The notes: a model not told the origin generated them from the letters alone. A stretch of 64,000 nucleotides of DNA from Micavibrio sp. UBA7657 (GCA_002483465.1 DLHX01000008.1:116531-180530), one strand, 5' to 3'; positions 25,206 to 34,626 are shown, numbered from the stretch's first letter. Numbers and translations are program-made.

Positions 25206-25754
25206 TTACTTGTCTGCGATTTCCAGCGCGATCTCTGAAACCGCCTTGTCCAGACGTGCCAGCGTTTCGTCGGTGATATCCATGCCCTTGCTGTTGATCA
25301 CCACGTTCTGGCTGTTGATCACGAGGCTGTATCCCTTCTCATCCGAAATCTGCTGAACGATTTTCAGGATTTCATCGCGAAGCTTGCCTATGCTTTTGGA
25401 TGCCGCATCTTCCAGCGCCTTTTTACGCTCCTGCGCAACACGGCGCGATTCCGTAAGTTCGCTTTCAAACGCCTTCGCCTTTTTCGCAAATTCCTCAGCC
25501 GGCAATGAACTCCGCTGTCCCGAAAGCGCCTTTTCATCATCGCGGAGCTTTTGTTCCTGCTGCGCGATTTCTGCAAGGAATTTCGTTTTGTGCGTTTCAA
25601 GCTGCTGCTGGATATTCACACCAGCTTTGGAATCTTTCAGCAGCTTTTGAACATCAACCACCGCCACCGCTGTCGGGTCGGCAGCCATTGACGCGGCAGG
25701 CACACATATCATCAGGATTGCCGCTGCGATAACGGCTTTCATAAACGTTTTCAT
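25206..25754 (-). CDS. skp: Periplasmic chaperone Skp/OmpH family
   Basis: Binds unfolded outer-membrane proteins in the periplasm and hands them to the BAM complex. The 182-residue protein has a signal peptide of about 24 residues (cleavage near ASMA-ADP), then AVVDVQKLLKDSKAG. A long charged coiled coil at about residues 45-125 forms the tentacle arms, and a C-terminal strand region contains YSLVINSQNVVINSKGMDIT. It is directly downstream of bamA, as in most Proteobacteria. Confidence 0.93.
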   Translation of the reverse strand: MKTFMKAVIAAAILMICVPAASMAADPTAVAVVDVQKLLKDSKAGVNIQQQLETHKTKFLAEIAQQEQKLRDDEKALSGQRSSLPAEEFAKKAKAFESELTESRRVAQERKKALEDAASKSIGKLRDEILKIVQQISDEKGYSLVINSQNVVINSKGMDITDETLARLDKAVSEIALEIADK

Positions 25755-25786
25755 TGCATGTTCTCTAAGTTATCCGGCAGGTGCCG

Positions 25787-28066
25787 TTAAAAGCGCGTGC
25801 CGAAGTTAAACCGGAAGACTTCTTTCTCGTCGAAATCTTCTTTCAAGTAAGGCAAGGCGACATCCGCGCGGATCGGTCCGAACGGTGAACGCCACGACAG
25901 GCCGAGACCGGCGCTGGCGCGAATGCTGCTCTCATCGAGAATATCCGCACCCGTTTCATCGATATCCCACAGGCTGCCGAAATCGGTAAAGCCATGACCG
26001 AGGATACCCATTTCTTCCGGCAGGCCGATCGGGAACGATGTCTCGAGCGATCCGCGGTAGAAAACATTGCCGCCGAGGGCATCATCCGTGGTCGCGTCGC
26101 GCGGACCGATACCGGCCTTCGCAAAACCGCGCAGCGATGAGCCGCCGATAAAGTAGCGTTCGTTAATTTCAACGTCGGAATCACCGTAACCCTGGATTGC
26201 GCCGATTTCGCCGAGCGCATTCACCACCACGCGGTCCGCCAGCGGGTAGAAATAGGACGCGCCGGTTTTAGCCGATACGTATTGTGCATCGCCGCCAAGG
26301 CCCGCAACTTCGGTATCGAGCCATCCCAGCAAACCTTCCGTCGGGAACATCTGGCTGTCGCGGCTGTCATATTCAACACGCTGGCCGACAGCAGACGTTA
26401 CGCGCTGACCTTCCTGGTCGCGAATGAAACGCGAGGCATCAGTCTGAACATCGGTAATTTCGTTGTTCTCGAGACGGTATTTCCAGTTCTGGCGCCAGCG
26501 CTCGGAAAGCGGGTAGCCGAAGCGAAGACCGCCGCCCGTGCGGCGCTGGTCGAACGAGCTTTCATCCTGCAGGTCGCGGGTGATGTGGAAAATATCAACG
26601 CCTGCCGAAAGATCGCGGTCGAGGAAATGCGGCTCAGTGAACGAAACATCGAATTCCGTCCGCTTGCCTGCAATCGTCGTCGAGAACAGCAGGTCCTGAC
26701 CCTTGCCGAGCAGGTTGCGTTCACGAATTCTGAAATCCGCCAGCGGACCGTCGCTGGTCGAGAAACCCGCACCGACAGAAAGTTCGCCGGTCGATTTTTC
26801 AGCCACATCGATATCGACGACTGTTTTATCAGGTGCCGAACCGGGCTTGGCTTCCACGTTCACGCTCTCGAAATAATCGAGGTCGCGGATATTCTGCTCC
26901 GAACGCGCCAGCTTCGACTTGTTGAAGGGGTCGCCTTCAACCAGCAACATTTCGCGGCGCAGGACCTTGTCCTGCGTCCTGACGTTACCGGTCACGTTAA
27001 CGCGCTCAACGAACACGCGCGGCGTTTCATTGATCTGGAAAGAGATATCGACCGTCTTGCTTTCGCGGTTGCGGTGAATGTCGGGACGAACCGTGACGAA
27101 TGCATATTGCAGGTCGCCCAGCTCGTTCGTCATACCATCCACGACTTCCTGCACGCGGTCGGCGTCATACCAGTCGCCCTGCTTGAAGGTAATCTGGTCG
27201 TTGAGGACATTGGCATCGAAATTGCGCAGCTTTGAATCAACGCCGACTTTGCCGACCTTGTAACGCTCGCCTTCCTCAAGCGTGAAGGTGATGAAGAAAT
27301 TCTCGCGCTCCTTCGAAAGCTCGGCTACGGCCGAAAGAATCCTGAAATCCGCGTACCCTTGCGACAGATAGAAACGGCGCAGTTGCTCCTGGTCATAGGC
27401 CAGGCGGTCCGGATCGTAACGGTCGTCCGATGTCAGGAAACGGTACCATGCTGTTTCCTTCGTGCTGATTTCGCTGCGAAGGCGGTCATCGTCGAAACGC
27501 TCGTTGCCCACGAATGAAATCGTCTTGATCGTGGTAACGCCGGTTTCCTCGATTTCAAACACGAGGTTCACGCGGTTCTGGTCGAGACGAATAACCTTCG
27601 GCTCGATATTAACCGAGAAGCGCCCGTTCTGGCGGTAAACCTGATACAGACGGCTGACATCGGACTGAACTTTCGTCCGCGTGAAAACCTGGCGTGGGCG
27701 AAGCTGGATTTCCGCCAGCAATTCATCGTCCTTGATCTTGTCGTTGCCTTCAAACGCGATTTCATTGATGACCGGGTTTTCGATCACATTGACGACGACC
27801 GTGTCGCCTTCCTGGCTCAGCGTCACGTCGGCAAACAAGCCGGTGGCAAACAAACTTTTAAGCGAAGCGTCCAGCGCCTCGCGCGTCATCGGGTCGCCGA
27901 CTTTCAAATCCATGTAAGACATGACGGTGGCTGGCTCGACACGCTCGGAACCGTCAACGCGGATTTCGCGGACGACACCTTGCGCCGATGCGCTCTGGAT
28001 GAAGGAAAAACCGACGGCGACTGCCAGCGCCAGACACAAGAAAACCGCTTTGCGAATATTTTGCAT
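25787..28066 (-). CDS. bamA: Outer membrane protein assembly factor BamA
   Basis: Core of the beta-barrel assembly machine in the outer membrane. About 759 residues from the ATG at 28064-28066, which has AGGA 8 bases upstream and opens a clear signal peptide (MQNIRKAVFLCLALAVAVGF, cleavage near SASA-QG). Five POTRA domains follow (about residues 28-420). The Omp85 barrel includes the RYFIGGSSLRGF motif of the lid loop, and the protein ends in FRFNFGTRF with the terminal phenylalanine of outer-membrane barrels. An upstream start adds 10 residues and hides the signal peptide. Confidence 0.97.
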   Translation of the reverse strand: MQNIRKAVFLCLALAVAVGFSFIQSASAQGVVREIRVDGSERVEPATVMSYMDLKVGDPMTREALDASLKSLFATGLFADVTLSQEGDTVVVNVIENPVINEIAFEGNDKIKDDELLAEIQLRPRQVFTRTKVQSDVSRLYQVYRQNGRFSVNIEPKVIRLDQNRVNLVFEIEETGVTTIKTISFVGNERFDDDRLRSEISTKETAWYRFLTSDDRYDPDRLAYDQEQLRRFYLSQGYADFRILSAVAELSKERENFFITFTLEEGERYKVGKVGVDSKLRNFDANVLNDQITFKQGDWYDADRVQEVVDGMTNELGDLQYAFVTVRPDIHRNRESKTVDISFQINETPRVFVERVNVTGNVRTQDKVLRREMLLVEGDPFNKSKLARSEQNIRDLDYFESVNVEAKPGSAPDKTVVDIDVAEKSTGELSVGAGFSTSDGPLADFRIRERNLLGKGQDLLFSTTIAGKRTEFDVSFTEPHFLDRDLSAGVDIFHITRDLQDESSFDQRRTGGGLRFGYPLSERWRQNWKYRLENNEITDVQTDASRFIRDQEGQRVTSAVGQRVEYDSRDSQMFPTEGLLGWLDTEVAGLGGDAQYVSAKTGASYFYPLADRVVVNALGEIGAIQGYGDSDVEINERYFIGGSSLRGFAKAGIGPRDATTDDALGGNVFYRGSLETSFPIGLPEEMGILGHGFTDFGSLWDIDETGADILDESSIRASAGLGLSWRSPFGPIRADVALPYLKEDFDEKEVFRFNFGTRF

Positions 28067-28120
28067 ACCCAAATCCTGCCTAATTCCGTTAGTCATAAAC
28101 CATTAATTTTTCATGGAACA

Positions 28121-28163
28121 GCTTACCCTAGAACAAAAGAATCAAAAAAACCAGCGGGTAAGC
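28121..28163. repeat. Inverted repeat in the rseP-bamA gap
   Basis: Perfect 8-base arms GCTTACCC (28121-28128) and GGGTAAGC (28156-28163) are separated by 27 bases, in the 182-base gap between rseP and bamA. No T run follows on either strand. A bamA leader structure or a protein-binding site are both possible. Nothing else is seen in this gap. Confidence 0.3.
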
Positions 28164-28248
28164 CGGAAAAATGAATCACCCGGACATTATGAAGGTTTCA
28201 GGGGGGAAATCCAGCCTGACAAGTCGAAACAGCCTTAAAAACAGGGGA

Positions 28249-29643
28249 TTAGAGGATAAGCTGCATAATATCGCTAAGGTTGGCATAGACCATAATACAC
28301 ACCAGGAACGTCAGCCCGAACTGAAACGCATATTCCTGGATCTTGTCCGGCACAGGGCGGCCCAGCATCGCCTCGAACGCGTAGAACACCAAATGTCCCC
28401 CGTCCAGGACCGGGATCGGGAACAAATTCACAAGACCCAGATTGATCGACAGCAGCGCCGTGAAGAAAATCAGGGCAACCAAACCCTGCTGCGCCATATC
28501 ACCCGCCAGTGCGCCGATGCGGATCACGCCGCCGAGCTCCTTGGTACTACGCGTGCCCATGATCATCTGGCCGATCGCCTCAAGCGTGCCCAGCGTAACA
28601 TCCCAGGTTTGCTTCAGCGCCACGCCCGTTGCCTGGGGCAGCGAATATTTCACCATCGACTGCGAAACATCCGTGTTCGTCACGAGCAGCAGCGAACTCT
28701 TCGGATCGTTCGGATCCGCCGCACGGAGCGATTCATTAAATTCCGCCGATGGCCTGAGCATCAATTGATCGAGCGCGCTGCCGTTTTTAACTTCGACCTT
28801 GAGCGTCGTTCCCATTTTCGCCAGCAGCGCAGCACGAACCTGCTCCGGGTCTGAATAGGCTCTCCCGTCGATGCTCTGGATATTTTTAATGTCGACCGCA
28901 TGGCGGGCGCTGATCAAACCGAGCATGCCGCGGCTGTGCTTGAAGCCGAAACGGTCCTGCATTTCCATTTTTTCCGCACGGGCCTGAATGGTAATCATTT
29001 CGCCGTCACGCTTGATTTTAAAAACACGCTGCTTATCCAGCGAGATTGTCATCTCGCGGCGGATATCTTCGAAATCCTTGATTGTGCGACCGTCGATGGA
29101 AATAATTTCATCGTGCGGTTTAAAACCGTAACGGTCGGCTGACGATCCGCCGATCACACCCGCACCCACCGGCGGCGTTGTCGGCTGCCCGTTGAATGTG
29201 AACAGAAGAGTCAAAAGAATAAGCGCGAACACATAATTGATCCCCGGGCCCGACGCGACGATGATCGCGCGCTTCCAGACGGGCTTGGCAAAGAACGCGG
29301 CCCTGCGCTCCTCAACTGTCAGGGCACGCACTTCGCCGCTTGCAGGATCGGCCACGCCATCGACATGCTTGACGCTGGCCGGATCCACATCCCCGAATAA
29401 TTTCACATAGCCGCCGAGCGGCACCAGGCACATTTTCCAGCGCGTACCGGTCTTGTCGTTAAATCCGAAAAGCTCTTTACCGAAACCGATGGAAAAAACT
29501 TCCACCTTCACGCCGCAAAGTTTCGCGGCGATGTAATGACCCCACTCATGCACGAAAACCAGGATACTCAGGACCAGCAGGAACGTGCCACCGTAAATCC
29601 AGGCATTGCTGCCGAGCATCTGAAAAACTTCGAATATGTTCAT
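28249..29643 (-). CDS. rseP: Site-2 zinc metalloprotease RseP
   Basis: Intramembrane protease that cleaves membrane-tethered anti-sigma factors and remnant signal peptides in the envelope stress response. The 464-residue protein has the zinc motif HEWGH at residues 32-36 in the first membrane helix, two periplasmic PDZ-like regions (one with GVIGGSSADRYGFKPHDEIIS) and the second metal-ligand motif in LVNLFPIPVLDGGHLVFYAFE. The final membrane helix is present. The 464 residues are slightly longer than the usual 370-450, mostly in the PDZ part. It follows dxr by 3 bases. Confidence 0.95.
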   Translation of the reverse strand: MNIFEVFQMLGSNAWIYGGTFLLVLSILVFVHEWGHYIAAKLCGVKVEVFSIGFGKELFGFNDKTGTRWKMCLVPLGGYVKLFGDVDPASVKHVDGVADPASGEVRALTVEERRAAFFAKPVWKRAIIVASGPGINYVFALILLTLLFTFNGQPTTPPVGAGVIGGSSADRYGFKPHDEIISIDGRTIKDFEDIRREMTISLDKQRVFKIKRDGEMITIQARAEKMEMQDRFGFKHSRGMLGLISARHAVDIKNIQSIDGRAYSDPEQVRAALLAKMGTTLKVEVKNGSALDQLMLRPSAEFNESLRAADPNDPKSSLLLVTNTDVSQSMVKYSLPQATGVALKQTWDVTLGTLEAIGQMIMGTRSTKELGGVIRIGALAGDMAQQGLVALIFFTALLSINLGLVNLFPIPVLDGGHLVFYAFEAMLGRPVPDKIQEYAFQFGLTFLVCIMVYANLSDIMQLIL

Positions 29644-29646
29644 GAT

Positions 29647-30831
29647 TTATCCGATACCTTTTTTATAATCTTGTTTATTAATATATGTGGTGGCGAGCTC
29701 GCGGACAGCCCGGTCTGAATTCTCAAAATCTTCAATATTTTCAAGCTTTTGGGGCGAAATCTGGCTGAGGACACCTTCTACTATATTTATTGTATCAAGA
29801 AATCCTGTCTTTTTGTTTAAAAAATGTTCCACCGCAATTTCATTGGCAGCATTCAGCGCCAGGCAAGAATAAGGTCCTTGTTTCAACGCTTCATACGCCA
29901 GCCTCAGCGCCGGAAAACGCCCCTGGTCAGGCTGCTCGAACGTCAATTCCCTGGTCTGCGTCCAGTCCAGCGTCCGGCCCGGCGTGTCGATCCGCTCCGG
30001 CCATGCCAGCGCATGCGCAATAGGTGTGCGCATATCGCTCGCCGCCATCTGCGCCAGCACCGATCCATCCTTGTATTCCACCATCGAATGAATCACCGAC
30101 TGTGGATGCACAAGCACCTCGATTTTATCCGCCGGCATATCGAACAGGTAATGCGCCTCGATAATCTCCAGCGCCTTGTTCATCATTGTCGCACTGTCGA
30201 CCGTGATCTTAGGCCCCATCACCCAGTTCGGATGCGCCAGCGCCTGCTCTTTCGTCGCGCGCGCCATGGCTTCCCTCTTCCATGTGCGGAACGGCCCGCC
30301 CGACGCCGTCAGGATGATTTTCTTGATCCCGTCCCGGCGCTTGAAATCGAAAACCTGGAACACCGCGTTATGCTCGCTGTCCACCGGCAGCAATATCGCG
30401 CCGGATTTTTTAACCTCGCGCATCACCAGCGGCCCGGCGGCGGCCAGCGGCTCCTTGTTCGCAATCGCGACCGCCTTGCTGTTTTGAATCGCCGCGATAA
30501 CCGGGCGCAATCCCGCCATCCCGACAATCGCCACAAGACTTAAATCCACTTTCGCGCCCGCGTAATTCAAAAGCGCTTCCCGCCCCGCTTCGGCCTTGAT
30601 GCCGGTGCCGGAAAGTTTTTGTTTCAGCACTTCATAATAATCTTCGTTACCGATGATGGCTGTTTTGGCTTTCACGCGAACGGCAATCTCCGCCAGCTCG
30701 CTAACGCTGTTCTGCGCACTCACCGCCTGCACGTCGAAGCTTGCAGGTGCCGAGCAGATGACATCCACCGCACTGCGCCCGATTGAGCCCGTCACGCCCA
30801 GAATATTTACGCTCTTAACTTTCAAAGACAT
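29647..30831 (-). CDS. dxr: 1-deoxy-D-xylulose 5-phosphate reductoisomerase
   Basis: Commits carbon to the MEP isoprenoid pathway, which supplies undecaprenyl phosphate and quinones. The 394-residue enzyme has the NADPH-binding loop NILGVTGSIGRSAVDV, the AIANKEPLAAAGPLV region, the metal and substrate loop LLPVDSEHNAVFQ, LTASGGPFRTW, GPKITVDSATMMNKALEIIEAHYLF and the C-terminal LNAANEIAVEHFL. The start overlaps the cdsA end by 17 bases. Part of the conserved frr-uppS-cdsA-dxr-rseP run. Confidence 0.97.
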   Translation of the reverse strand: MSLKVKSVNILGVTGSIGRSAVDVICSAPASFDVQAVSAQNSVSELAEIAVRVKAKTAIIGNEDYYEVLKQKLSGTGIKAEAGREALLNYAGAKVDLSLVAIVGMAGLRPVIAAIQNSKAVAIANKEPLAAAGPLVMREVKKSGAILLPVDSEHNAVFQVFDFKRRDGIKKIILTASGGPFRTWKREAMARATKEQALAHPNWVMGPKITVDSATMMNKALEIIEAHYLFDMPADKIEVLVHPQSVIHSMVEYKDGSVLAQMAASDMRTPIAHALAWPERIDTPGRTLDWTQTRELTFEQPDQGRFPALRLAYEALKQGPYSCLALNAANEIAVEHFLNKKTGFLDTINIVEGVLSQISPQKLENIEDFENSDRAVRELATTYINKQDYKKGIG

Positions 30832-31513
30832 AGGTAAACCTTAATATGAAAAACAAATAAACCGGCGCCGCTAACATCATCGCGTCGACCCGGTCCAGCA
30901 AGCCACCATGCCCCGGGATTATAACACCCGTATCCTTAACCTGCACGTGACGCTTGAACCATGAAATCATCAAATCCCCGGCCTGCCCGACCACGCCTAT
31001 TATTGCGCCCACAATGAACATCGCCAGCGAAACCTTGGTAATCCCGTCCCACGTCTGCGCCCCATATATATAGTCATATGTGTGGAGGAAAATATTCGCC
31101 CCGATAACAGGAAATACGGCGGCTCCGACGAACCCGGCCCATGTCTTGTTCGGGCTGATGGTCTTCGCCATTTTCGGCCCGCCGATCAGCTTGCCGAAAA
31201 CATAGCCGCCGATATCGCTTGCCCAGATCATGATCACGAACAGCAGCGCATAGCGCACGCCAAAATCCATCCGGATCAGGTAACACGACCAGAACGCCAC
31301 CAGCACATAGAATATCCCAAGAAGAATAAAGAGCGAGCGCTGCTTCGTCTTCATCGAAAGCGTCGCCCATTCATACATTACGATCACAGCATTGGCCGAA
31401 ACCAGCAGGATGAATGGAACGCCGCCGTACAGAATACCTGCAACAACGATCGGAATAATGATCGACGCCGAAATAATCCGTTTCAGAAGGCGCGGCGAAA
31501 TGGCAATCGCCAT
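30815..31513 (-). CDS. cdsA: Phosphatidate cytidylyltransferase
   Basis: Makes CDP-diacylglycerol from phosphatidate and CTP, the branch point for all bacterial phospholipids. The 232-residue inner-membrane protein has about six to eight membrane helices, the WASDIGGYVFGKLIGGPK motif, SPNKTWAGFVGA and the family signature GHGGLLDRVDAMM. It is at the short end of the family, with fewer N-terminal helices than the E. coli enzyme. It starts 3 bases after uppS. Confidence 0.95.
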   Translation of the reverse strand: MAIAISPRLLKRIISASIIIPIVVAGILYGGVPFILLVSANAVIVMYEWATLSMKTKQRSLFILLGIFYVLVAFWSCYLIRMDFGVRYALLFVIMIWASDIGGYVFGKLIGGPKMAKTISPNKTWAGFVGAAVFPVIGANIFLHTYDYIYGAQTWDGITKVSLAMFIVGAIIGVVGQAGDLMISWFKRHVQVKDTGVIIPGHGGLLDRVDAMMLAAPVYLFFILRFTYVFES

Positions 31514-31516
31514 ACT

Positions 31517-32251
31517 TTACGCTCCCGTTTGTTTAATGGCTCCGAAGCGGCGCTCGCGCCGGGCAAAATCCTGCACGGCCTGCTCGAGATCTTCGCGGTC
31601 GAAATCCGGCCACAGCGTATCGGTAAAAACCAGCTCGGAATAAGCGCACTGCCACAGCAGAAAATTGCTGATGCGCTGCTCGCCGCTTGTGCGGATCAAG
31701 AGATCCGGCTCGGGAACGCCCGCCGTCATCAGAAAACCCGGAAATTCTTTTTCAATCACCTTCATGTCCGGGACACGACCTTCTGAGACGGCTTTTTCAG
31801 CCAGGCGCTGCGCTGCCTGCAAAATATCGTGCCGCCCGCCGTAATTCAGCGCGATGACAAGCGTGATCTTGTCATTATCCTTCGTCAGGTCTTCGGCATT
31901 CTCGATCAGCTGGATAATATCATCGTCCAGCTCGGCACGGTTGCCGATCACCCGAAGCCGCGCACCGCTCTTATGCAGCTCCGCCGTCTCCGAGCGCAGG
32001 TAGTAACGAAGTAAACTCATCAATTCCTTGATTTCGGATTCCGGCCTGCTCCAGTTCTCCGACGAAAAGCCGAACAGCGTGACAAATTCGACGCCCATCT
32101 CCGCCGCATCTTTAACCACCCGCCGCGCCGCTTCCGCGCCCTGCTTGTGCCCGGCCGTACGCGGCAGGCCCCGCCGGTTCGCCCAGCGTCCATTCCCATC
32201 CATAATGATGGCGATGTGTTTCGGTATGTGTGGTGTGTCCGCGACTGGCAT
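31517..32251 (-). CDS. uppS: Undecaprenyl diphosphate synthase
   Basis: Cis-prenyltransferase making the C55 carrier lipid for peptidoglycan and LPS. Motifs: IAIIMDGNGRWANRRGLPR with the catalytic aspartate, GHKQGAEAARRVV, TLFGFSSENWSRPESEI, ALNYGGRHDILQAA and DLLIRTSGEQRISNFLLWQ. I use the ATG at 32249-32251 (244 residues). A TTG at 32267-32269, overlapping the frr stop as TTGA, is an alternative that adds 6 residues and would couple translation to frr. Confidence 0.96.
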   Translation of the reverse strand: MPVADTPHIPKHIAIIMDGNGRWANRRGLPRTAGHKQGAEAARRVVKDAAEMGVEFVTLFGFSSENWSRPESEIKELMSLLRYYLRSETAELHKSGARLRVIGNRAELDDDIIQLIENAEDLTKDNDKITLVIALNYGGRHDILQAAQRLAEKAVSEGRVPDMKVIEKEFPGFLMTAGVPEPDLLIRTSGEQRISNFLLWQCAYSELVFTDTLWPDFDREDLEQAVQDFARRERRFGAIKQTGA

Positions 32252-32265
32252 CTGTTTTGCGACGA

Positions 32266-32808
32266 TCAAACCTTCATGATGTCGGTTTCTTTGTCCGAAA
32301 GCATCTTGTCGATCTTTTCAATCGCTGTGTCGGTCATCTTCTGAATTTCATCCGAAAGGCGCTTTTGCTCATCCTCGGATCCGCCCTTGTCCTTCTTGAT
32401 CGCGTCCATCGCATCCCGGCGCACGTTACGCACCGAAACCTTGGCCGCCTCCGTATATTTCCCCGCCAGCTTCTTCAGTTCGTTGCGGCGCTCCTCGGTC
32501 AGCGGCGGAATCGGCAGGCGCAAATTCGTGCCGTCCGTCTGCGGGTTCAGGCCGAGTCCTGCGTCGCGAATGGCTTTCTCAACCGCCTTGACGTTCCCGG
32601 CATCCCACACCTGCACGATAATCATGCGCGGCTCGGGCACGTTGACAGTACCCACCTGGTTCAGCGGCATGCGGCTGCCATACACCTCGACCACAATCGG
32701 GTCTAGTAAACTTGCCGACGCGCGTCCCGTGCGAAGACCCGCAAATTCCTTGGCCAGCACATCGGTAGCCCCGTCCATGCGGCGTTTTGTGTCTGCTTTA
32801 TCGAGCAT
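32266..32808 (-). CDS. frr: Ribosome recycling factor
   Basis: Splits the post-termination ribosome together with EF-G. The 180-residue protein is all typical: an N-terminal three-helix-bundle strand with FAGLRTGRASASLLDPIVVEVYGSRMPLNQVGTV, the beta domain, and C-terminal helices with LTEERRNELKKLAGKYTEAAKVSVRNVRRDAM. It follows pyrH by 11 bases. Confidence 0.98.
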   Translation of the reverse strand: MLDKADTKRRMDGATDVLAKEFAGLRTGRASASLLDPIVVEVYGSRMPLNQVGTVNVPEPRMIIVQVWDAGNVKAVEKAIRDAGLGLNPQTDGTNLRLPIPPLTEERRNELKKLAGKYTEAAKVSVRNVRRDAMDAIKKDKGGSEDEQKRLSDEIQKMTDTAIEKIDKMLSDKETDIMKV

Positions 32809-32819
32809 CTTGATCCTCT

Positions 32820-33563
32820 TTAGTTATTAACAACCGTGAACTTGCCATCGCCCTTCACCACTTTCGCGAAATTACCCTTTTCACGAACCGAGAAAACGAC
32901 GATGGGAATATTATTCTCGCGCGCCAGCGAAATCGCCGTCGCATCCATAACCTTTAAATCTTTCGTCAGCACGTCAATGAAGCTGATCGTCTCGAAACGC
33001 TTCGCCGATGGATCCTTGTGCGGATCGGCACTGTAAACGCCATCGACTTTCGTGCCCTTGAAAATCGCATCGCAATCCATCTCGGACGCGCGCAACGCAC
33101 CCGCCGTGTCGGTCGTGAAATACGGGTTACCGGTTCCGGCGGCGAATATCACCACGCGGCCCTTCTCCATGTGACGCATCGCCTTGCGGCGGATATAAGG
33201 CTCGCAGATTTGATCCATCCGGATCGCTGACATCACGCGCGTCGGCACACTGAGATGCTCCAGCGCATTCTGCAGCGCCAGCGCGTTGATGCAGATGCCG
33301 AGCATCCCCATATAATCGGCCGTCGTCCGGTCCATGCCTTCCGCCGAACCGGAAACGCCGCGGAAAATATTCCCCGCGCCCACGACCACGCAAACCTGCA
33401 CACCGAGATCGACAACTTCTTTAATGTCATTGGCCACCCGCTTGACTGTGTCCGAGTCGAGCCCGAATTCCTTCTCCCCCATCAACACCTCCCCCGACAT
33501 CTTCAGGAGAACGCGCTGGTACTTATAGGCGTTATTCGGGGATTTCTTCTTTTCGGCGCTCAT
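32820..33563 (-). CDS. pyrH: Uridylate kinase (UMP kinase)
   Basis: Phosphorylates UMP to UDP. The hexameric bacterial enzyme of the amino-acid-kinase fold is recognised by RVLLKMSGEVLMGEKEFGLD, VVGAGNIFRGVSG, RTTADYMGMLGICINALALQ, AAGTGNPYFTTDTAGALRASEM and AISLARENNIPIVVFS. The 247 residues are slightly longer at the N-terminus than average. It is expressed with tsf and rpsB upstream. UDP supplied here is the precursor for the UTP that PyrG (at 5-6.8 kb) uses. Confidence 0.97.
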   Translation of the reverse strand: MSAEKKKSPNNAYKYQRVLLKMSGEVLMGEKEFGLDSDTVKRVANDIKEVVDLGVQVCVVVGAGNIFRGVSGSAEGMDRTTADYMGMLGICINALALQNALEHLSVPTRVMSAIRMDQICEPYIRRKAMRHMEKGRVVIFAAGTGNPYFTTDTAGALRASEMDCDAIFKGTKVDGVYSADPHKDPSAKRFETISFIDVLTKDLKVMDATAISLARENNIPIVVFSVREKGNFAKVVKGDGKFTVVNN

Positions 33564-33599
33564 GGCAGGACCTGTGCTTTCAAAACCAGTCTAATGTAA

Positions 33600-33632
33600 T
33601 AACAGCCGCGAAGCATTGCAACGCGGCTGTTA
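33600..33632 (-). terminator. Hairpin between tsf and pyrH
   Basis: Perfect 11-base stem TAACAGCCGCG / CGCGGCTGTTA with an 11-base loop, downstream of tsf and upstream of pyrH. On the minus strand it is followed by TTACATTAG, only moderately U-rich, so it may attenuate or stabilise the mRNA rather than end it fully. This would allow more S2 and EF-Ts than PyrH to be made. Confidence 0.5.
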
Positions 33633-33658
33633 AGGAAAACCTTAAAAAGTCGCGGTTC

Positions 33659-34576
33659 TTAGCCGTTGGCGGCCTTGGCCACTTCAGCGGCAAAGTCCTC
33701 TTTTACGACCTCAATGCCCTCGCCGATCTGGAAACGGATATAAGCCTTGATTTTCACAGGCGCACCCGCGTCTTTGGCTGCATTTTCGAGCACTTTCGAG
33801 ATCTTGGTCTCGCCGTCGACAACAAAGACCTGCTCCAGCAGGACAACCTCTTCATAGAACTTGCGCAGGCGTCCCTCGATCATTTTTTCAATAATCTCGG
33901 GGGCTTTGCCACTGGCTTTGGCCTGTTCGCGGAAAATGTCGCGCTCGCGCTCGACCGATTTCGGGTCCAGCGCCGAAACATCCAGCGAAGCCGGGTTAAC
34001 GGCAGCAATGTGCATCGCGATCTGTTTACCGGTCGCTTCCAGAACTTCCGGCTTGCCGTCCGATTCCATGGCTACCAGAACGCCGATCTTCCCGAGGTTC
34101 GGTGCCAGCGCGCTGTGCATGTAAGCCGCGACAACGCCCTTGTCGACCGACAAACGTGCCGAACGGCGAAGGTTCATGTTCTCACCGATGGTCGCGATCT
34201 TGTCGGTCAGCGTGTCCTGAACCGATTTGCCGCCGCAATCCATCTTAGCTAACTGCTCCGCATTGTCCGCTTTCAGGGCGATTTGCGCGACCTGCTTGAC
34301 GAATGCCTGGAACTCTTCGTTGCGCGAAACGAAATCCGTCTCGGAGTTCACTTCGACAACCGATGCCACCTTGCCGTCGCTCGCAATGGCGATAAGACCT
34401 TCAGCCGCCGTACGGCCCGATTTCTTCGCCGCTTTCGACAGGCCCTTTTTACGGAGCCAGTCAACCGCCGCTTCCATGTCGCCCTTCGTTTCGACGAGCG
34501 CGTTCTTGGCATCCATCATGCCTGCGCCGGTCGACTCGCGGAGTTCCTTGACCATTGATGCTGTAATGTCAGCCAT
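33659..34576 (-). CDS. tsf: Translation elongation factor Ts
   Basis: Guanine-nucleotide exchange factor for EF-Tu. The 305-residue protein has the N-terminal UBA-like domain (ASMVKELRESTGAGMMDAKNALVE), the TDFV motif in VEVNSETDFVSRNEEFQAFV, two core subdomains and the C-terminal module with FYEEVVLLEQVFVVD. It lies between rpsB and pyrH in the usual order. Confidence 0.98.
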   Translation of the reverse strand: MADITASMVKELRESTGAGMMDAKNALVETKGDMEAAVDWLRKKGLSKAAKKSGRTAAEGLIAIASDGKVASVVEVNSETDFVSRNEEFQAFVKQVAQIALKADNAEQLAKMDCGGKSVQDTLTDKIATIGENMNLRRSARLSVDKGVVAAYMHSALAPNLGKIGVLVAMESDGKPEVLEATGKQIAMHIAAVNPASLDVSALDPKSVERERDIFREQAKASGKAPEIIEKMIEGRLRKFYEEVVLLEQVFVVDGETKISKVLENAAKDAGAPVKIKAYIRFQIGEGIEVVKEDFAAEVAKAANG

Positions 34577-34607
34577 TTTCTTTTTCCTTTTTTCTATCTA
34601 GACGCAA

Positions 34608-34626
34608 CCCCGGCGAAAAGCCGGGG
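34608..34626 (-). terminator. GC-rich hairpin between rpsB and tsf
   Basis: CCCCGGC, GAAAA loop, GCCGGGG, with outer pairing ACGCA/TGCGT after small bulges. There is no T run after it on the minus strand, so it is more likely an mRNA-processing, stability or partial-attenuation element in the rpsB-tsf message than a full terminator. Confidence 0.45.

Noticed and set aside
22816..25754. CRISPR-like periodicity in the lpxA and lpxD region
   Set aside because: The apparent repetition is the 18-base (six-codon) hexapeptide repeat of the beta-helix acyltransferases, not a CRISPR array.
26282..27235. A 317-codon open frame on the plus strand inside bamA
   Set aside because: It is antisense to a clearly coded BamA, has no ribosome site, and its Arg/Leu/Ala-heavy product matches the complement of barrel codons. 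It is a shadow of high third-position G+C.
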